A model generated the notes under the pieces. The model made no database searches, had not been told where the DNA came from, and worked only from the letters and a program-made list of their open reading frames with translations. Below, piece after piece: positions 32,414 to 42,382 of a DNA stretch of 64,000 bases. Origin of the DNA: Lacrimispora defluvii (GTDB lineage: Bacteria; Bacillota; Clostridia; Lachnospirales; Lachnospiraceae); NCBI GenBank assembly GCA_013036995.1, contig JAAOXG010000015.1:1-64000 (forward strand), in the 5' to 3' direction. Position numbers and translations under genes: made by a program. Each line of letters starts with the position of its first letter. The first letter of the stretch is position 1.

Positions 32414-33892
32414 TTAAAAGAATAAGGTATACCTCAAAAACACTGTTACGCCGCCATCTTTTTCATATTCATCGCACATTGATGCGGTCAGCCTACGATA
32501 TCCTATAACAAATGCAATCAATCCTAGGTAAGCTTCTGTTTTGCCGCCTCCCGTAGGGAAATATAACAAATCTACATTTTTTCTTTCATCGGAGGTTGGC
32601 TCAATACAACCATACAAATTCAAAAGGACAAATGCAATCTGGAAAGGACGCCATTCACTGTGATCTTCTTTCGTAAAATCGCTTAAGCTGCAAGATATAC
32701 CTTGACTGTTCTTCTTCCCAAACATAGAAATGCTTCTTTGCATATACATTGCTTGATTCATAAAGCAAAACGCCTCAAAAGCATTATCATTGGTGGCAAG
32801 CAAGTTTATGCCTCTTTGAATTCTTTGCTGTGCGGTTTGGCATTCTGCTATAATTTTCTGTCCTTTGGGTATAAAAGATGAGTTTTCCATATGAGAACTA
32901 TCATTCAGATCTCCAATCCATTTTTTATACAGATTAGAAAGGATAGAAAGACGTTCAATCGTTGCTGCCCTGTTTTTTGATAATGACATAAAGCGCATCG
33001 AAAACATGTTTTTATTAAAATCAGGGATATTAGGGCTAACTCCGTTAATTTCATAGTCTGGAATAAACACACTCTTTATCACAATTGCATTTTCTGAATC
33101 CGTTGTCTTCTCCCATGTTGCAGCACATCCGCGACCTCTGGCATACACTGCTCGATTTTCGTAATAATACTCATCCTCTAATTCAAGTTTTCTGCATTTG
33201 TGTTCAGGCAGAAAAACAGGGGATTGCTTGTTATCATATAGCGTCATTTCAACTTGATAAAGAACTTTCTCATATTCTTTTTCGTTATCGCCATTTGGAC
33301 GTTGGTTATACAGATATACGGAAAGCATAGTGTTATGATTTTCCAAGTTTACCTTAATAATATGAATAACTAAGTGTGGATCTATGTTGAGAGGGATTTT
33401 AGTAAACCTATCAAACGACTGTAGATCAATGGTAAGCGTATCGTTTTCTTGTTCTCTAATATACAGAGTCTTATTTACTTCTTTTTCTATGCCTTTAACC
33501 ATGGCCATCACTTTTACGGACTCTTTTTCATATCTGCCCCAAGCAATGTTTATATTTAGCTTTGTAGTTTCGGAACTGACATAGCAAGATACGCCCAAGG
33601 AAGATTGCTTTTTGAATCCACCCTTCGGTTTGTTGTCATCCGGATCAACATCTTCCATAATGGTGCCTGTATCGTTGTCCTCTTTGAAATCCGTTTCAAA
33701 GTTTTGCGTATTGTAATTCTCGTCTTCTGACATTTCGGCGTCAGAAGGAAATAGCATACCCGTAATATAGCTGTTGGTAGGCATTTCATCCAATTCTTCA
33801 TTTTCGCCTTGGGGTCCAATTAAATCCATACGGACCGCTTTAAGAATTTCTTCCCTTGCCTTTGCATATTTGAATGCCAATTCATCTACCAT
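32414..33892 (-). CDS. DrmA-like (DISARM-type) helicase, truncated after motif I
   Basis: A 492-residue ORF whose C-terminal end carries EWRPFQIAFVLLNLYG, LLYFPTGGGKTEAYLGL (Walker A near residue 446) and GGVTVFLRYTL. These are conserved steps of DrmA-type DISARM helicases, normally over 1,000 residues long. The frame ends two residues after RYTL, exactly where the OLD gene begins, so all later helicase motifs are gone. The long N-terminal region with acidic stretches is intact. The start follows GAGGAGG, one base after the Res stop. The protein is unlikely to be an active helicase. Confidence 0.75.
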   Translation of the reverse strand: MVDELAFKYAKAREEILKAVRMDLIGPQGENEELDEMPTNSYITGMLFPSDAEMSEDENYNTQNFETDFKEDNDTGTIMEDVDPDDNKPKGGFKKQSSLGVSCYVSSETTKLNINIAWGRYEKESVKVMAMVKGIEKEVNKTLYIREQENDTLTIDLQSFDRFTKIPLNIDPHLVIHIIKVNLENHNTMLSVYLYNQRPNGDNEKEYEKVLYQVEMTLYDNKQSPVFLPEHKCRKLELEDEYYYENRAVYARGRGCAATWEKTTDSENAIVIKSVFIPDYEINGVSPNIPDFNKNMFSMRFMSLSKNRAATIERLSILSNLYKKWIGDLNDSSHMENSSFIPKGQKIIAECQTAQQRIQRGINLLATNDNAFEAFCFMNQAMYMQRSISMFGKKNSQGISCSLSDFTKEDHSEWRPFQIAFVLLNLYGCIEPTSDERKNVDLLYFPTGGGKTEAYLGLIAFVIGYRRLTASMCDEYEKDGGVTVFLRYTLFF

Positions 33893-33893
33893 A

Positions 33894-36566
33894 TTATAGT
33901 TCCTCCTCTATTACCACAGCTCGACCTGCCGTATATTTAAATGAACTACCTATTACAATATCCTCGCCGGGTATCAGCCTAAAATGCCAAACTTTTGAAT
34001 CGGAATCGACACTTGTGGCACATTCACACCACTTAATTGCAGCATAAGCCTTTTCAAGAACATCTTCGTCAGCAGTGCGATTAGAAGCCTTGACTTCGAT
34101 CATATATTTCATATCTTTGGTTTCTACCAAGAAATCTGGATTATATTGTTTGCCCGCCTTATAAAAAAGACCAAGCTGATTTAACGGTGGCTTAATAAAC
34201 CTTAATACTTCCGAGTCATCTTCCAGAATTACGGCAAATCTACGTTCATCATCGCTGTCAAAAGAATTTTCTGGATAGTACGATTTTTTGTACCCTTCAA
34301 ACAGATACTGGCGAATGTTCTTTTTATCGTCAACTTCTTTCTTAAAATTAACTCTGCCGTCAACTTTCATGTTCTTAATAAATCTGCCAAATAAAATCAA
34401 GTCTTTCTGAACTTGATGTACAAACTCGGTGTGTTCCTCTTTTGCAGCATATATCTGTTTCTTTAAATCATTGATAATGACCGTTGCATATCTTCTGATG
34501 ACCTTTTTCTTTTGCTCGTAATCGCCCTCGATTAACGACATATACTGATTTACTACATCAAGGATATACTCCGCATCATCTGCACTAAATTCAGGTATCT
34601 CCTCAAGGAGCATACAGGCAAGAGCGTTTTCCGGCTCATCTTCTATTAACGCATCCGCTTCCACGACAGATAAAAGCCTTTCATTGATAACGTCATATCT
34701 TTCTATTTGAGATGCTGCTACATCAAACTCCATATGATTTCTCTTAACGGTAATAGGCTTGAATGTTATAGTGGAACTGTAATTGATGCTGATTTTGGGT
34801 ACTGAAATTGCAACCTGTGACAACTGTTTTAACTTCTGCTCAAATTCCTCTTTTTTCAGTGCTGGAGTTATTGCCTTTTTTGTTTTATTAGATACGGGTG
34901 TCTCAGTAACTTTGGTCGAATCACCCAATGTCTTCGTTTGCGTTTCAGTATCGGTCTTTATAGTAGTCCCAAGGTCAAAGAGTGATAATTGACCTTGCGT
35001 ACTTTTTGTACTATTTGAAGCAGTTATTTTCTTTGCATACTCAGACAAATAAGACTTATACATACTTTCAACTGTCCGTGCATCATTGAAATCTTGAAAA
35101 GACTTAACCTTTGTTTCCTGGATAGCAGTATCAACCAATGATAGCTGCTCATTTTCAAAGCTTATATTGATTTCTACCAATGTTGTATCTGGAATATCCT
35201 CTTTATCAAGGTCTTTGTTCCTGAAAATAGGATTATCCTTAATATCATCAATGATTTCACGATAATGATCGTGCGCAACAATATCTAAGGTATCCACTTC
35301 CTCAACACCAGTAATCTGTCCAAAAGGCAGACGAAGCCCACGGCCAATGGTTTGCAATGCCAAAATATCACTTTTCGCTGCATTTAGTGGGATAATGGTA
35401 AATAGATTGTTTACATCCCATCCTTCTTTTAGCTTATAAACATGCAAAACAATTTCGATAGGATTCGTGTTTTCCTCAATGGTAAGCAGTTTTTGGATGT
35501 TCTCCTCCGTTTCAACACTTCCAGTGCTGGAGTCAATCTGAATAACCTTACCAATATATCTGCCACCGAAGAAAGAATCCGAATCAATTTTTTCCCGTAT
35601 TTTCTTTGCATGTGTCGTGTCCTTACAAGCAACTAACACAATTGGTTTTACTTGCTCCAAATTGTTATCCACACAATACTTATATACCACGGCTTTTCGG
35701 CGTTCATGTAGTTTGATACCATCTTTTATCTTCATTTCCTCGATATCATCTGCAGAATATCCTGCTGTGTTCGTTCTGCCCATAACGACCGGGATTTTTA
35801 GGTATTTCCCCGCGCCTTTGGCAAGATCATAACGATATATAATGTTTTTGTTACTGTCTTTAGGCGTAGCAGTAAATTCTAAACCCAATATAGGATTCAG
35901 ATAGTCGATAGCTTTCATAGATGCAGGTGCATAATAGCGATGTGCCTCGTCCATACAAATAACAAGATCGTCAAAATTTTTCAACACATCTGCAAAAGAT
36001 CCGCCCAAGTTCTCATTAAAATTGTGGAATTTAAAATTCACATCACCACGAGTAAAAATCTTACCAATATTAAAAATAAATAACTGAATTTCAGAAGTCT
36101 TTTCCAATACGATTTCACCCTGCTCATATTTTACCGGATAGGATAAATAATTCTCGCCATCATAAACTTTCGGCCTGCCCATTTCGGCCTCTAAGCCTTT
36201 AAACATATACTTCGGATGGCTGGGGATAGTTTCTTTCCTCAGCTTATCATAAATCGTATTGCCTGGAGTAAGGATAAAAAAGTGCTTGTACCCCTTAGTT
36301 TTGTACAGGTAATATATAGTTGCACCCATTAACCGCGTTTTACCAATCCCTGTGGTCATATCAAAGCAAAAAGAAGGAAAATGGAACTCTTTATCCACCT
36401 TAATATCTTTTTTATTTTCGCAATTTTCTGTTGTGACCTTTTCTGCGTTTTCTTTTGTGGTTGTCTTATAGTCAAGGTTGGAACTGATAGCATCGAAGTA
36501 CTGCAACGCCTCAAACTGCGGCTCACGCAGACTCATTGCCCAGTTTATTTTACTGATAACGCTCAT
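33894..36566 (-). CDS. type III restriction enzyme Res-like helicase-nuclease
   Basis: An 890-residue SF2 helicase-nuclease. Motifs are CFDMTTGIGKTRLMGATIYY (I), VICMDEAHRYYAPASM (II), LEFTATPKD (III) and QTIGRGLRLPFG (VI). Near the C-terminus, NPDFLVETKDMKYMIEVKAS is a PD-(D/E)xK nuclease site. Size and order match type III Res subunits, which translocate after recognising unmodified sites and cut DNA. Its ATG overlaps the mod stop as ATGA, so Mod and Res are coupled. It appears intact. Confidence 0.88.
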   Translation of the reverse strand: MSVISKINWAMSLREPQFEALQYFDAISSNLDYKTTTKENAEKVTTENCENKKDIKVDKEFHFPSFCFDMTTGIGKTRLMGATIYYLYKTKGYKHFFILTPGNTIYDKLRKETIPSHPKYMFKGLEAEMGRPKVYDGENYLSYPVKYEQGEIVLEKTSEIQLFIFNIGKIFTRGDVNFKFHNFNENLGGSFADVLKNFDDLVICMDEAHRYYAPASMKAIDYLNPILGLEFTATPKDSNKNIIYRYDLAKGAGKYLKIPVVMGRTNTAGYSADDIEEMKIKDGIKLHERRKAVVYKYCVDNNLEQVKPIVLVACKDTTHAKKIREKIDSDSFFGGRYIGKVIQIDSSTGSVETEENIQKLLTIEENTNPIEIVLHVYKLKEGWDVNNLFTIIPLNAAKSDILALQTIGRGLRLPFGQITGVEEVDTLDIVAHDHYREIIDDIKDNPIFRNKDLDKEDIPDTTLVEINISFENEQLSLVDTAIQETKVKSFQDFNDARTVESMYKSYLSEYAKKITASNSTKSTQGQLSLFDLGTTIKTDTETQTKTLGDSTKVTETPVSNKTKKAITPALKKEEFEQKLKQLSQVAISVPKISINYSSTITFKPITVKRNHMEFDVAASQIERYDVINERLLSVVEADALIEDEPENALACMLLEEIPEFSADDAEYILDVVNQYMSLIEGDYEQKKKVIRRYATVIINDLKKQIYAAKEEHTEFVHQVQKDLILFGRFIKNMKVDGRVNFKKEVDDKKNIRQYLFEGYKKSYYPENSFDSDDERRFAVILEDDSEVLRFIKPPLNQLGLFYKAGKQYNPDFLVETKDMKYMIEVKASNRTADEDVLEKAYAAIKWCECATSVDSDSKVWHFRLIPGEDIVIGSSFKYTAGRAVVIEEEL

Positions 36567-38179
36567 TGTTCCACCTCACTTTTAAAATTACATTTTTTCA
36601 GTAAATCTTTAGGTATTTTTTTCACTTCTATATTATCCGGGATATTCATATCCCTCTGCAGCTTTGTGCAGTAAATCAGCAGTGATTGATTTTCTCCCAA
36701 TGATTTCATAAGAGACATAATGTACTTACTGTTTACAAACTCTGTGGTAACATGGATAAATCTATTTTCGGAAGAGCGTCCGTGGAATTCACCGATGGGA
36801 CTGTATTTGAAGCCCTCAATTTTGCAGATTGCTTCCACCACCATGTCAAAGGTGTAACATGAATTCAGCTGATAAATAGGGAGAACTTTGTTTTTGACTA
36901 GCAATGGTTCTGCAAGTTCATAAAATTTGAATCCGCCACCGCCTTGCCAATTTACACTCTGAGAAATACCACCTTGTTCTCCGTTTATAATTTCTTTTAA
37001 ACGAATTAGGCAATGGGTGTAACACTGTTCGCCCATCTCTATTCCAATCCATCTTCTTTTCATTTTATGTGCGACTGCAACAGTTGTACCAGAACCCAAA
37101 AAGCTATCAAGAACCAAATCGCCCTCTTCCGTAGCTAATTCAAGAACTCTTTTTATTAGATGCTCAGGTTTTTTCCCTTTTGGAAAGGATACACCACCCT
37201 CGTTATGCAGATTGTTTGAAAGAATATCATCCCACAGGGTTGTAAGAGGTTCACCAGAAATCAATTGTCCATCTATAAGCTTCAGTTTGTCCTTATAAAA
37301 CAGTATTCTTTCCCCGTTTATAAAGTACATATCCGAATTTTTATCCCTAGCCAAATAAAGGATTTCATTACCCTTATTTTTAGACTCGCTAATTTTATCT
37401 TTAATCTCTTTTCCGACACTATTATAGTCTGGTCGTGCCGTACGAATCACAGCATTACTATGCTCAATAACAAAACGTTCGATTGCTTCAGGACTATCCT
37501 TTATTATTTTTCTCGCAGTCTTCAAATCGGTATTCTTATACATTGCAAATGATTCCGCAAGCGTTACAATTTTCCACTTGCTATAATCATCCTCTATGTT
37601 AGTAATGAATTTCCCATATCTATCGTCTCTTTTTTTAGCTGTGTACACCTTATTAGGCTTCCATTGACTTTTATCTTTTGCATACATCAAAATAAAATTT
37701 GTTGTAGTTACACATCCGGGATTTATTGCCTTATGCCCAGTTGCGGCTCCTTGTTTGAATGTAACGGTGTATAATCTATTGGTTCTCAAAAAAATTTCAT
37801 CTAATAAAACCATTAAATAGCCTAGATTTTCAGCATCTATATGCACAAACAATGTTCCGTCATCTGATAACAAATCGTGAAGAATTTCTATTCTCCTTTT
37901 CATGAGTCCGAGCCATGTAGAGATTTCCAAATTATCATCGTAATGATCAAATGCTTGTCCTGTATTAAAAGGCGGGTCAATATAAATACACTTAATCTTT
38001 CCGGCAAAATCTTGCTCCAATGCCTTTAGCGCAATTAGATTATCCCCATGGATCAACATATTTTCGGTGTTTTGATCACCGTATGACTTTGTTTTATCTT
38101 CTACTAGAATTCTTGGCTCTAGGTTTTCTTCGTTGTACTTGCCTACCCAAGTCAATTCCAGCTTCCCTTTTTTCTGCAT
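36563..38179 (-). CDS. type III Mod-like DNA adenine methyltransferase
   Basis: A 538-residue beta-class methyltransferase. The target-base motif IYIDPPFNTGQAFDHYDD lies near residue 67 and the SAM motif VLDSFLGSGTTVAVAHKM near residue 350, with a long central recognition region between them. Such enzymes make N6-methyladenine and guide the Res subunit. It sits nine bases after the SNF2 gene and overlaps res by four bases. It could also be viewed as the DrmMI-type methylase of a DISARM-like locus; the res partner favours type III. Confidence 0.88.
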   Translation of the reverse strand: MQKKGKLELTWVGKYNEENLEPRILVEDKTKSYGDQNTENMLIHGDNLIALKALEQDFAGKIKCIYIDPPFNTGQAFDHYDDNLEISTWLGLMKRRIEILHDLLSDDGTLFVHIDAENLGYLMVLLDEIFLRTNRLYTVTFKQGAATGHKAINPGCVTTTNFILMYAKDKSQWKPNKVYTAKKRDDRYGKFITNIEDDYSKWKIVTLAESFAMYKNTDLKTARKIIKDSPEAIERFVIEHSNAVIRTARPDYNSVGKEIKDKISESKNKGNEILYLARDKNSDMYFINGERILFYKDKLKLIDGQLISGEPLTTLWDDILSNNLHNEGGVSFPKGKKPEHLIKRVLELATEEGDLVLDSFLGSGTTVAVAHKMKRRWIGIEMGEQCYTHCLIRLKEIINGEQGGISQSVNWQGGGGFKFYELAEPLLVKNKVLPIYQLNSCYTFDMVVEAICKIEGFKYSPIGEFHGRSSENRFIHVTTEFVNSKYIMSLMKSLGENQSLLIYCTKLQRDMNIPDNIEVKKIPKDLLKKCNFKSEVEQ

Positions 38180-38188
38180 AGTATCCTC

Positions 38189-40786
38189 CTAAAATCGCAC
38201 CACTATTTTTGCAATAAGCATTGGTTCTATGGCAAACTGTTTTTCAAACGCCAGTTTCATTTCTGCGGCTTTCGATTGCACCTCTGCCGTAAATTCATGA
38301 AACCTAAAACTCATCTCATCTTGATTATGCTTAATCTGTTCCATTTGTTTTTTGATTTCAATCTTTGCCTTGAAGTTCTTTTCTTCTACGTATACGGCAT
38401 TCAATTCATCAAGTTTGGTTTTGAATTCGCTTATCTGCAAATTATAATCATCACATCGAAGTACAACCCAGTTGTCAATTTTGATATTGTTTCTCATAAC
38501 AAGCTTTCGGTAGCTATTTCGGTATTGCTGCATTTTTTCATCATAAACAGGATTACTAAAGCCCTCTACAAAGCTTAGTTCGAGATCACACTCCATTAAG
38601 TCCTTGTTGTTTAAGGTTGATAGTATCTGAACGATATCACTCTCTGCTAATACTAGGCGGTTGTTATCTATGTCAAACGCTTCCAAAACCGGAGATAATA
38701 ACTCTTGATTGTTATAGAAACCACCAATAATGATGTATCCGTGCTGTACCTTGTCATTTATGTATATCTTATTCGTTTTATAAGCAATGGGGTAGTGTAC
38801 AATTGAGATCTCTTTTGGAATGCTTGACCAAAATGCTTTATCCTCAAAATAGCAATTGACTCCTGCAAGAATTTCCTTTAACTCTTGTTTGTGTATTTCT
38901 TCCGATGTCTTCGAAATCAAGTTCCTCAGTTCACGGAATTTCACATTGCGTTTTCTATCCAGTTCTTTTTCCAGACTTTGAAATTCCTTATTGAATTCAG
39001 TTGGACTTTTGCATTGCTGGTATATCTGTAGAACACGTTTTTCAAAGTTCTCCCCACTTTCCAAAAGACCGATTGCTTTATCCGAAGCACCGAATACGCC
39101 TTGGAATAGTTCAAACTTCTGGGATAATATCTCATAGACTCGTCTGTCCGCTACGTTTTCTGTATTGAGAAGATTAATTACAATTACATCATTTTTTTGC
39201 CCGTACCGATGACATCTGCCGATTCTTTGCTCAATTCGCTGTGGATTCCAGGGCAAGTCATAATTGATTACAGTATTGCAAAATTGCAAATTCAAACCTT
39301 CTGAACCAGAATCAGTAACCAACAGGATTCTATAATCGTTCTTAAAAGTCTCCACAATAGCATTTTTAATTTCAACACTTCGGCTACCTAAATCTTTACC
39401 GTAGTTTTTCGATTTCCATGCGCGATATATCTCTTTCGTCTTGTTATCCGACATATTGCCGTTAAACATGAGCATAGAGTCATCATACCCTAATACAGAT
39501 AGTTCTTCAAATAGGTAACTTTGTGTTCTTACAGATTCTGTAAACACAACAACCTTTTCACTAATGCCCATTTTTCTTTGTCTGCTAAATGCAATCTGTA
39601 ACGCCTTTTTCAAAGCATTCAACTTTGCGTTGGTTTGTATTTTATTCGCAACTGTTATAATTTCATCTATCTCATCTATTTCATGCTGGATAAATTCATT
39701 AACCTTATCTCTGTCATAAAGTTCTACCGTCTCTTCTGTTTCTGCTTCTTCATCAAAATCATCATCCAAAAAATCAAAGAAATAATCAAGACTCTTATCT
39801 ACAGATTCCGTTCTTGTAGTTTCTTTCAGCTTCTGCAGACGCTCTTTTAAAACCTCAAATGTATTTACAACAGCAGAGCTGGAATACGCTAATAATTTAC
39901 GAATAACAATTGTAATTAAGCTACGGTTTGAAGAAGGGATGGCATACAATATATTCTTTTTTAGATAGTCATTAACAAGTTTATATAATATAGCCTCCAT
40001 AGGAGTGAGCGAGAAGTCTACACTAATACCTATTCTTGATTTAAACTGAAGATAATCCGCAACCTCGCTACGAAGTGTTCTTTGCAAAACAGGTTCAAGC
40101 ATAATCTTGAGTTCTGCGTAATCTTGATTTTTAATATACTTTTGGCTAAAAACACGCTTATCTAAAAAAATTTTATCATCAATAAACTGCACTAAACCGA
40201 ACATATCCAGCAACGTGTTTTGCATTGGCGTAGCTGTCAGCATTAGCTTGGGAATACCTTTTGAAAGTTCATATATCTTATTTGCGGTTTTATTACTATT
40301 TTTATGAATATTCCGCAAACGATGAGCTTCATCAAAGACCATGAAATCCCAAGATATCTTAGAAAGAAATTCTCTTCTCTTTGCAGCAAAATTGTAAGAA
40401 GTGATTAACACCCCATGTTCTCTCTTTGAAAATTCGTAATAGGAGTCAAAGTTTTGGCTGTCTAAGATAACAGTATCAATAGAAAACTTTTCTTCAAGTT
40501 CTATTTGCCATTGTTTTCTAAGACTGGCTGGCATAATAAGCAATATTTTTTTGTAACCGTTTTTCAATAAATACTTCAACACAATACCTGCTTCAATTGT
40601 CTTGCCAAGGCCAACCTCATCCGCTAAAATCGCACCCCCTGTGCGAATAGCAGAAAGTGTAAAGATAAAAGCTTCTATCTGATGTGGGTTAATATCAATT
40701 TTCTCAGAATCAAGACAGCTGTATGGGTTAGTATTTAGTTCTTGACGTTTGATTTTACCATATTCCCTTATCAGTAAGTTATCCAT
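38189..40786 (-). CDS. SNF2-family helicase/translocase (DrmD-like)
   Basis: An 865-residue Swi2/Snf2 ATPase. Motifs are AILADEVGLGKTIEAG (I), LIMPASLRKQWQIEL (Ia), MVFDEAHRLRN (II), LMLTATPMQNT (III), VVVFTESVRTQSYL (IV) and NYDLPWNPQRIEQRIGRCHR (VI). An acidic insertion (FFDFLDDDFDEEAETEETVE) lies between the lobes and a coiled coil at the C-terminus. In class 1 DISARM the same type of protein is DrmD. It probably translocates on DNA and works with the Mod/Res pair. GGGAGA precedes the ATG. Confidence 0.88.
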   Translation of the reverse strand: MDNLLIREYGKIKRQELNTNPYSCLDSEKIDINPHQIEAFIFTLSAIRTGGAILADEVGLGKTIEAGIVLKYLLKNGYKKILLIMPASLRKQWQIELEEKFSIDTVILDSQNFDSYYEFSKREHGVLITSYNFAAKRREFLSKISWDFMVFDEAHRLRNIHKNSNKTANKIYELSKGIPKLMLTATPMQNTLLDMFGLVQFIDDKIFLDKRVFSQKYIKNQDYAELKIMLEPVLQRTLRSEVADYLQFKSRIGISVDFSLTPMEAILYKLVNDYLKKNILYAIPSSNRSLITIVIRKLLAYSSSAVVNTFEVLKERLQKLKETTRTESVDKSLDYFFDFLDDDFDEEAETEETVELYDRDKVNEFIQHEIDEIDEIITVANKIQTNAKLNALKKALQIAFSRQRKMGISEKVVVFTESVRTQSYLFEELSVLGYDDSMLMFNGNMSDNKTKEIYRAWKSKNYGKDLGSRSVEIKNAIVETFKNDYRILLVTDSGSEGLNLQFCNTVINYDLPWNPQRIEQRIGRCHRYGQKNDVIVINLLNTENVADRRVYEILSQKFELFQGVFGASDKAIGLLESGENFEKRVLQIYQQCKSPTEFNKEFQSLEKELDRKRNVKFRELRNLISKTSEEIHKQELKEILAGVNCYFEDKAFWSSIPKEISIVHYPIAYKTNKIYINDKVQHGYIIIGGFYNNQELLSPVLEAFDIDNNRLVLAESDIVQILSTLNNKDLMECDLELSFVEGFSNPVYDEKMQQYRNSYRKLVMRNNIKIDNWVVLRCDDYNLQISEFKTKLDELNAVYVEEKNFKAKIEIKKQMEQIKHNQDEMSFRFHEFTAEVQSKAAEMKLAFEKQFAIEPMLIAKIVVRF

Positions 40787-40800
40787 GGATTCTCCCTAAT

Positions 40801-42060
40801 TCAATCACCCAAAAGTGCTTTTATCTGTGTTGCAATTCCTTTTGCCATAAGTGGAGGAACTGCATTTCCTATCTGCACGAATTGAGCTGTTCGTGGACCT
40901 TCAAAATAATAGCTGTCAGGAAAAGACTGCAGCCTTGCTGCTTCCCTTACAGAAATCGACCTGCATTGTTCTATATCTGGATGGATAAAGTAATGCCCAT
41001 CCTTAGATAAATGCGCCAAAACAGTATGGCAATATGGCATATCACCCTCAACAACCTTAAACCTATCAACAAAAGATGATCTATTCTTATGCGTTTTCAA
41101 TTCTTCTGGTAGGTGATTATAATTAAGTCGACTATGATTGTCATTCCAAAGTTCAATTACCCGTCTATAAATTTCTACATCCCTATTCGTATTCGACCTG
41201 CAGACATGGTGCGTAAGAACATCATGTTCAGTTCTAATTCTAAATCGTCTCAGATATTGATTAATCGGTAAATTAGGTCGATACTCATTTAAGGTTTGAC
41301 CTCTCTCCAATGCGGGTAAATCCACCAACAGGTCACTCACTGTGGCGTGTGGATTTACGATAGGAAAATCTGGATATCTAAAATCTGTTCCTTTTCTCCA
41401 TCCAATAATAATCATTCGTTTTCTATTTTGAAGAACCCCGAAGTCACTTGCATTAAGTTCTCTATATTCAATTACATATCCAACTCGCTTAAGATGGCTT
41501 TGCAAGTTCCTGAATGCAGCTCCATTTCTTGCAGTTTTTATTCCGGCTACATTCTCGAATACAAACATCCTAGGTTGGTACTTTGTTAAAAACCTAGTGT
41601 ACATTTTGTAAAGTTCGTTTCTCGGGTCTTGCTCCATCGGAGTTTCCATATGTTTACTTTGTGCTCTGCCTACAAGAGAATACGCTTGGCATGGTGGACC
41701 TCCAACAACCACATCAACATGATTTATGCCATCCTGTTCCATAATTAAATCAATCTGCTCAAAAATATTAGAAATCGTTTTTGTAGACATTTCTTCACAA
41801 ATTACTGTTTGCAATACCTCTGGTGGGACTGCTTCCAACAGTTGTGCTCGCGTAATATCACCTCTTAAATAGTCATAATAGACATTTAATCTACGAACTT
41901 TTTTTAAGAAGTAATATATACTTCTTGTCTCTAAGGTCATTGCTGCATATTGGTTCATTTCAATGTGGGCAATTGGATTAAATCCTTTCTGCATAAAACC
42001 TTCGGATAGTCCACCAGCTCCAGCAAATAAATCTATAAAATTCAGACTATCTCTCTTCAT
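40801..42060 (-). CDS. DNA (cytosine-5) methyltransferase
   Basis: A C5 methyltransferase of about 419 residues. Motif I is FIDLFAGAGGLSEGF, motif IV VVGGPPCQAYSLVGRA (catalytic Cys), motif VI VFENVAGIK, motif VIII LQNRKRMIIIGW and motif X FVQIGNAVPPLMAKGI. The start at 42060 has AAGGGG seven bases upstream; the frame extends to 42147 but without support, and that stretch overlaps another small ORF. In DISARM a comparable enzyme is DrmMII. Here it is the first large gene of the defence operon and would mark self DNA. Confidence 0.9.
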   Translation of the reverse strand: MKRDSLNFIDLFAGAGGLSEGFMQKGFNPIAHIEMNQYAAMTLETRSIYYFLKKVRRLNVYYDYLRGDITRAQLLEAVPPEVLQTVICEEMSTKTISNIFEQIDLIMEQDGINHVDVVVGGPPCQAYSLVGRAQSKHMETPMEQDPRNELYKMYTRFLTKYQPRMFVFENVAGIKTARNGAAFRNLQSHLKRVGYVIEYRELNASDFGVLQNRKRMIIIGWRKGTDFRYPDFPIVNPHATVSDLLVDLPALERGQTLNEYRPNLPINQYLRRFRIRTEHDVLTHHVCRSNTNRDVEIYRRVIELWNDNHSRLNYNHLPEELKTHKNRSSFVDRFKVVEGDMPYCHTVLAHLSKDGHYFIHPDIEQCRSISVREAARLQSFPDSYYFEGPRTAQFVQIGNAVPPLMAKGIATQIKALLGD

Positions 42061-42151
42061 AACAATCCCCTTGCTCAAGTATTCTAAAATTAGTGTTTGA
42101 GCAGTTTTGATCCTCAACATAAGGAAATTCGTTATACTTAATAACATTCAT
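42047..42151 (-). CDS. 34-residue small ORF overlapping the methyltransferase start
   Basis: After AAGGAG, an ATG at 42151 (spacing 10) opens 34 codons (MNVIKYNEFPYVED... ending GDCYEER) that stop at 42047, inside the methyltransferase gene. The methyltransferase ribosome site lies within it, so translation of this ORF could open or block that site. No family recognised. Confidence 0.4.
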   Translation of the reverse strand: MNVIKYNEFPYVEDQNCSNTNFRILEQGDCYEER

Positions 42152-42165
42152 TAAATGCATTCTCC

Positions 42166-42375
42166 TTAAATTCTATCACCATTTTCAAGTACAAAATTAC
42201 GCTCAAATCTACTTTCTACGGCACTTGCTATCAATTCCAATTCCGTAATTGTAAAGCTTTCACGCTTCATTTTGGCATTAAAATTCTGCGGAGAAGTACC
42301 TACTCTCCGTGCCAATTCAGATACGCTTATATTGGAACGAACACACAAAACCTTAATTTGTTCTGATATAGTCAT
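42166..42375 (-). CDS. XRE/Cro-type helix-turn-helix regulator
   Basis: 69 residues, almost only a Cro/CI HTH (SVSELARRVGTSPQNFNAKM, about residues 17-36). It is the first gene of the defence operon and is preceded by a perfect promoter and tandem 12-base repeats. A controller role, delaying or limiting expression of the methyltransferases and nucleases, is likely, as with C proteins of R-M systems. AAAGGTGA precedes the ATG. Confidence 0.85.
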   Translation of the reverse strand: MTISEQIKVLCVRSNISVSELARRVGTSPQNFNAKMKRESFTITELELIASAVESRFERNFVLENGDRI

Positions 42376-42382
42376 CTACTAT

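Noticed and set aside
32414..42060. Complete DISARM system
   Set aside because: DrmA is cut after motif I and no DrmB or DrmC is present; type III Res is not a DISARM component.
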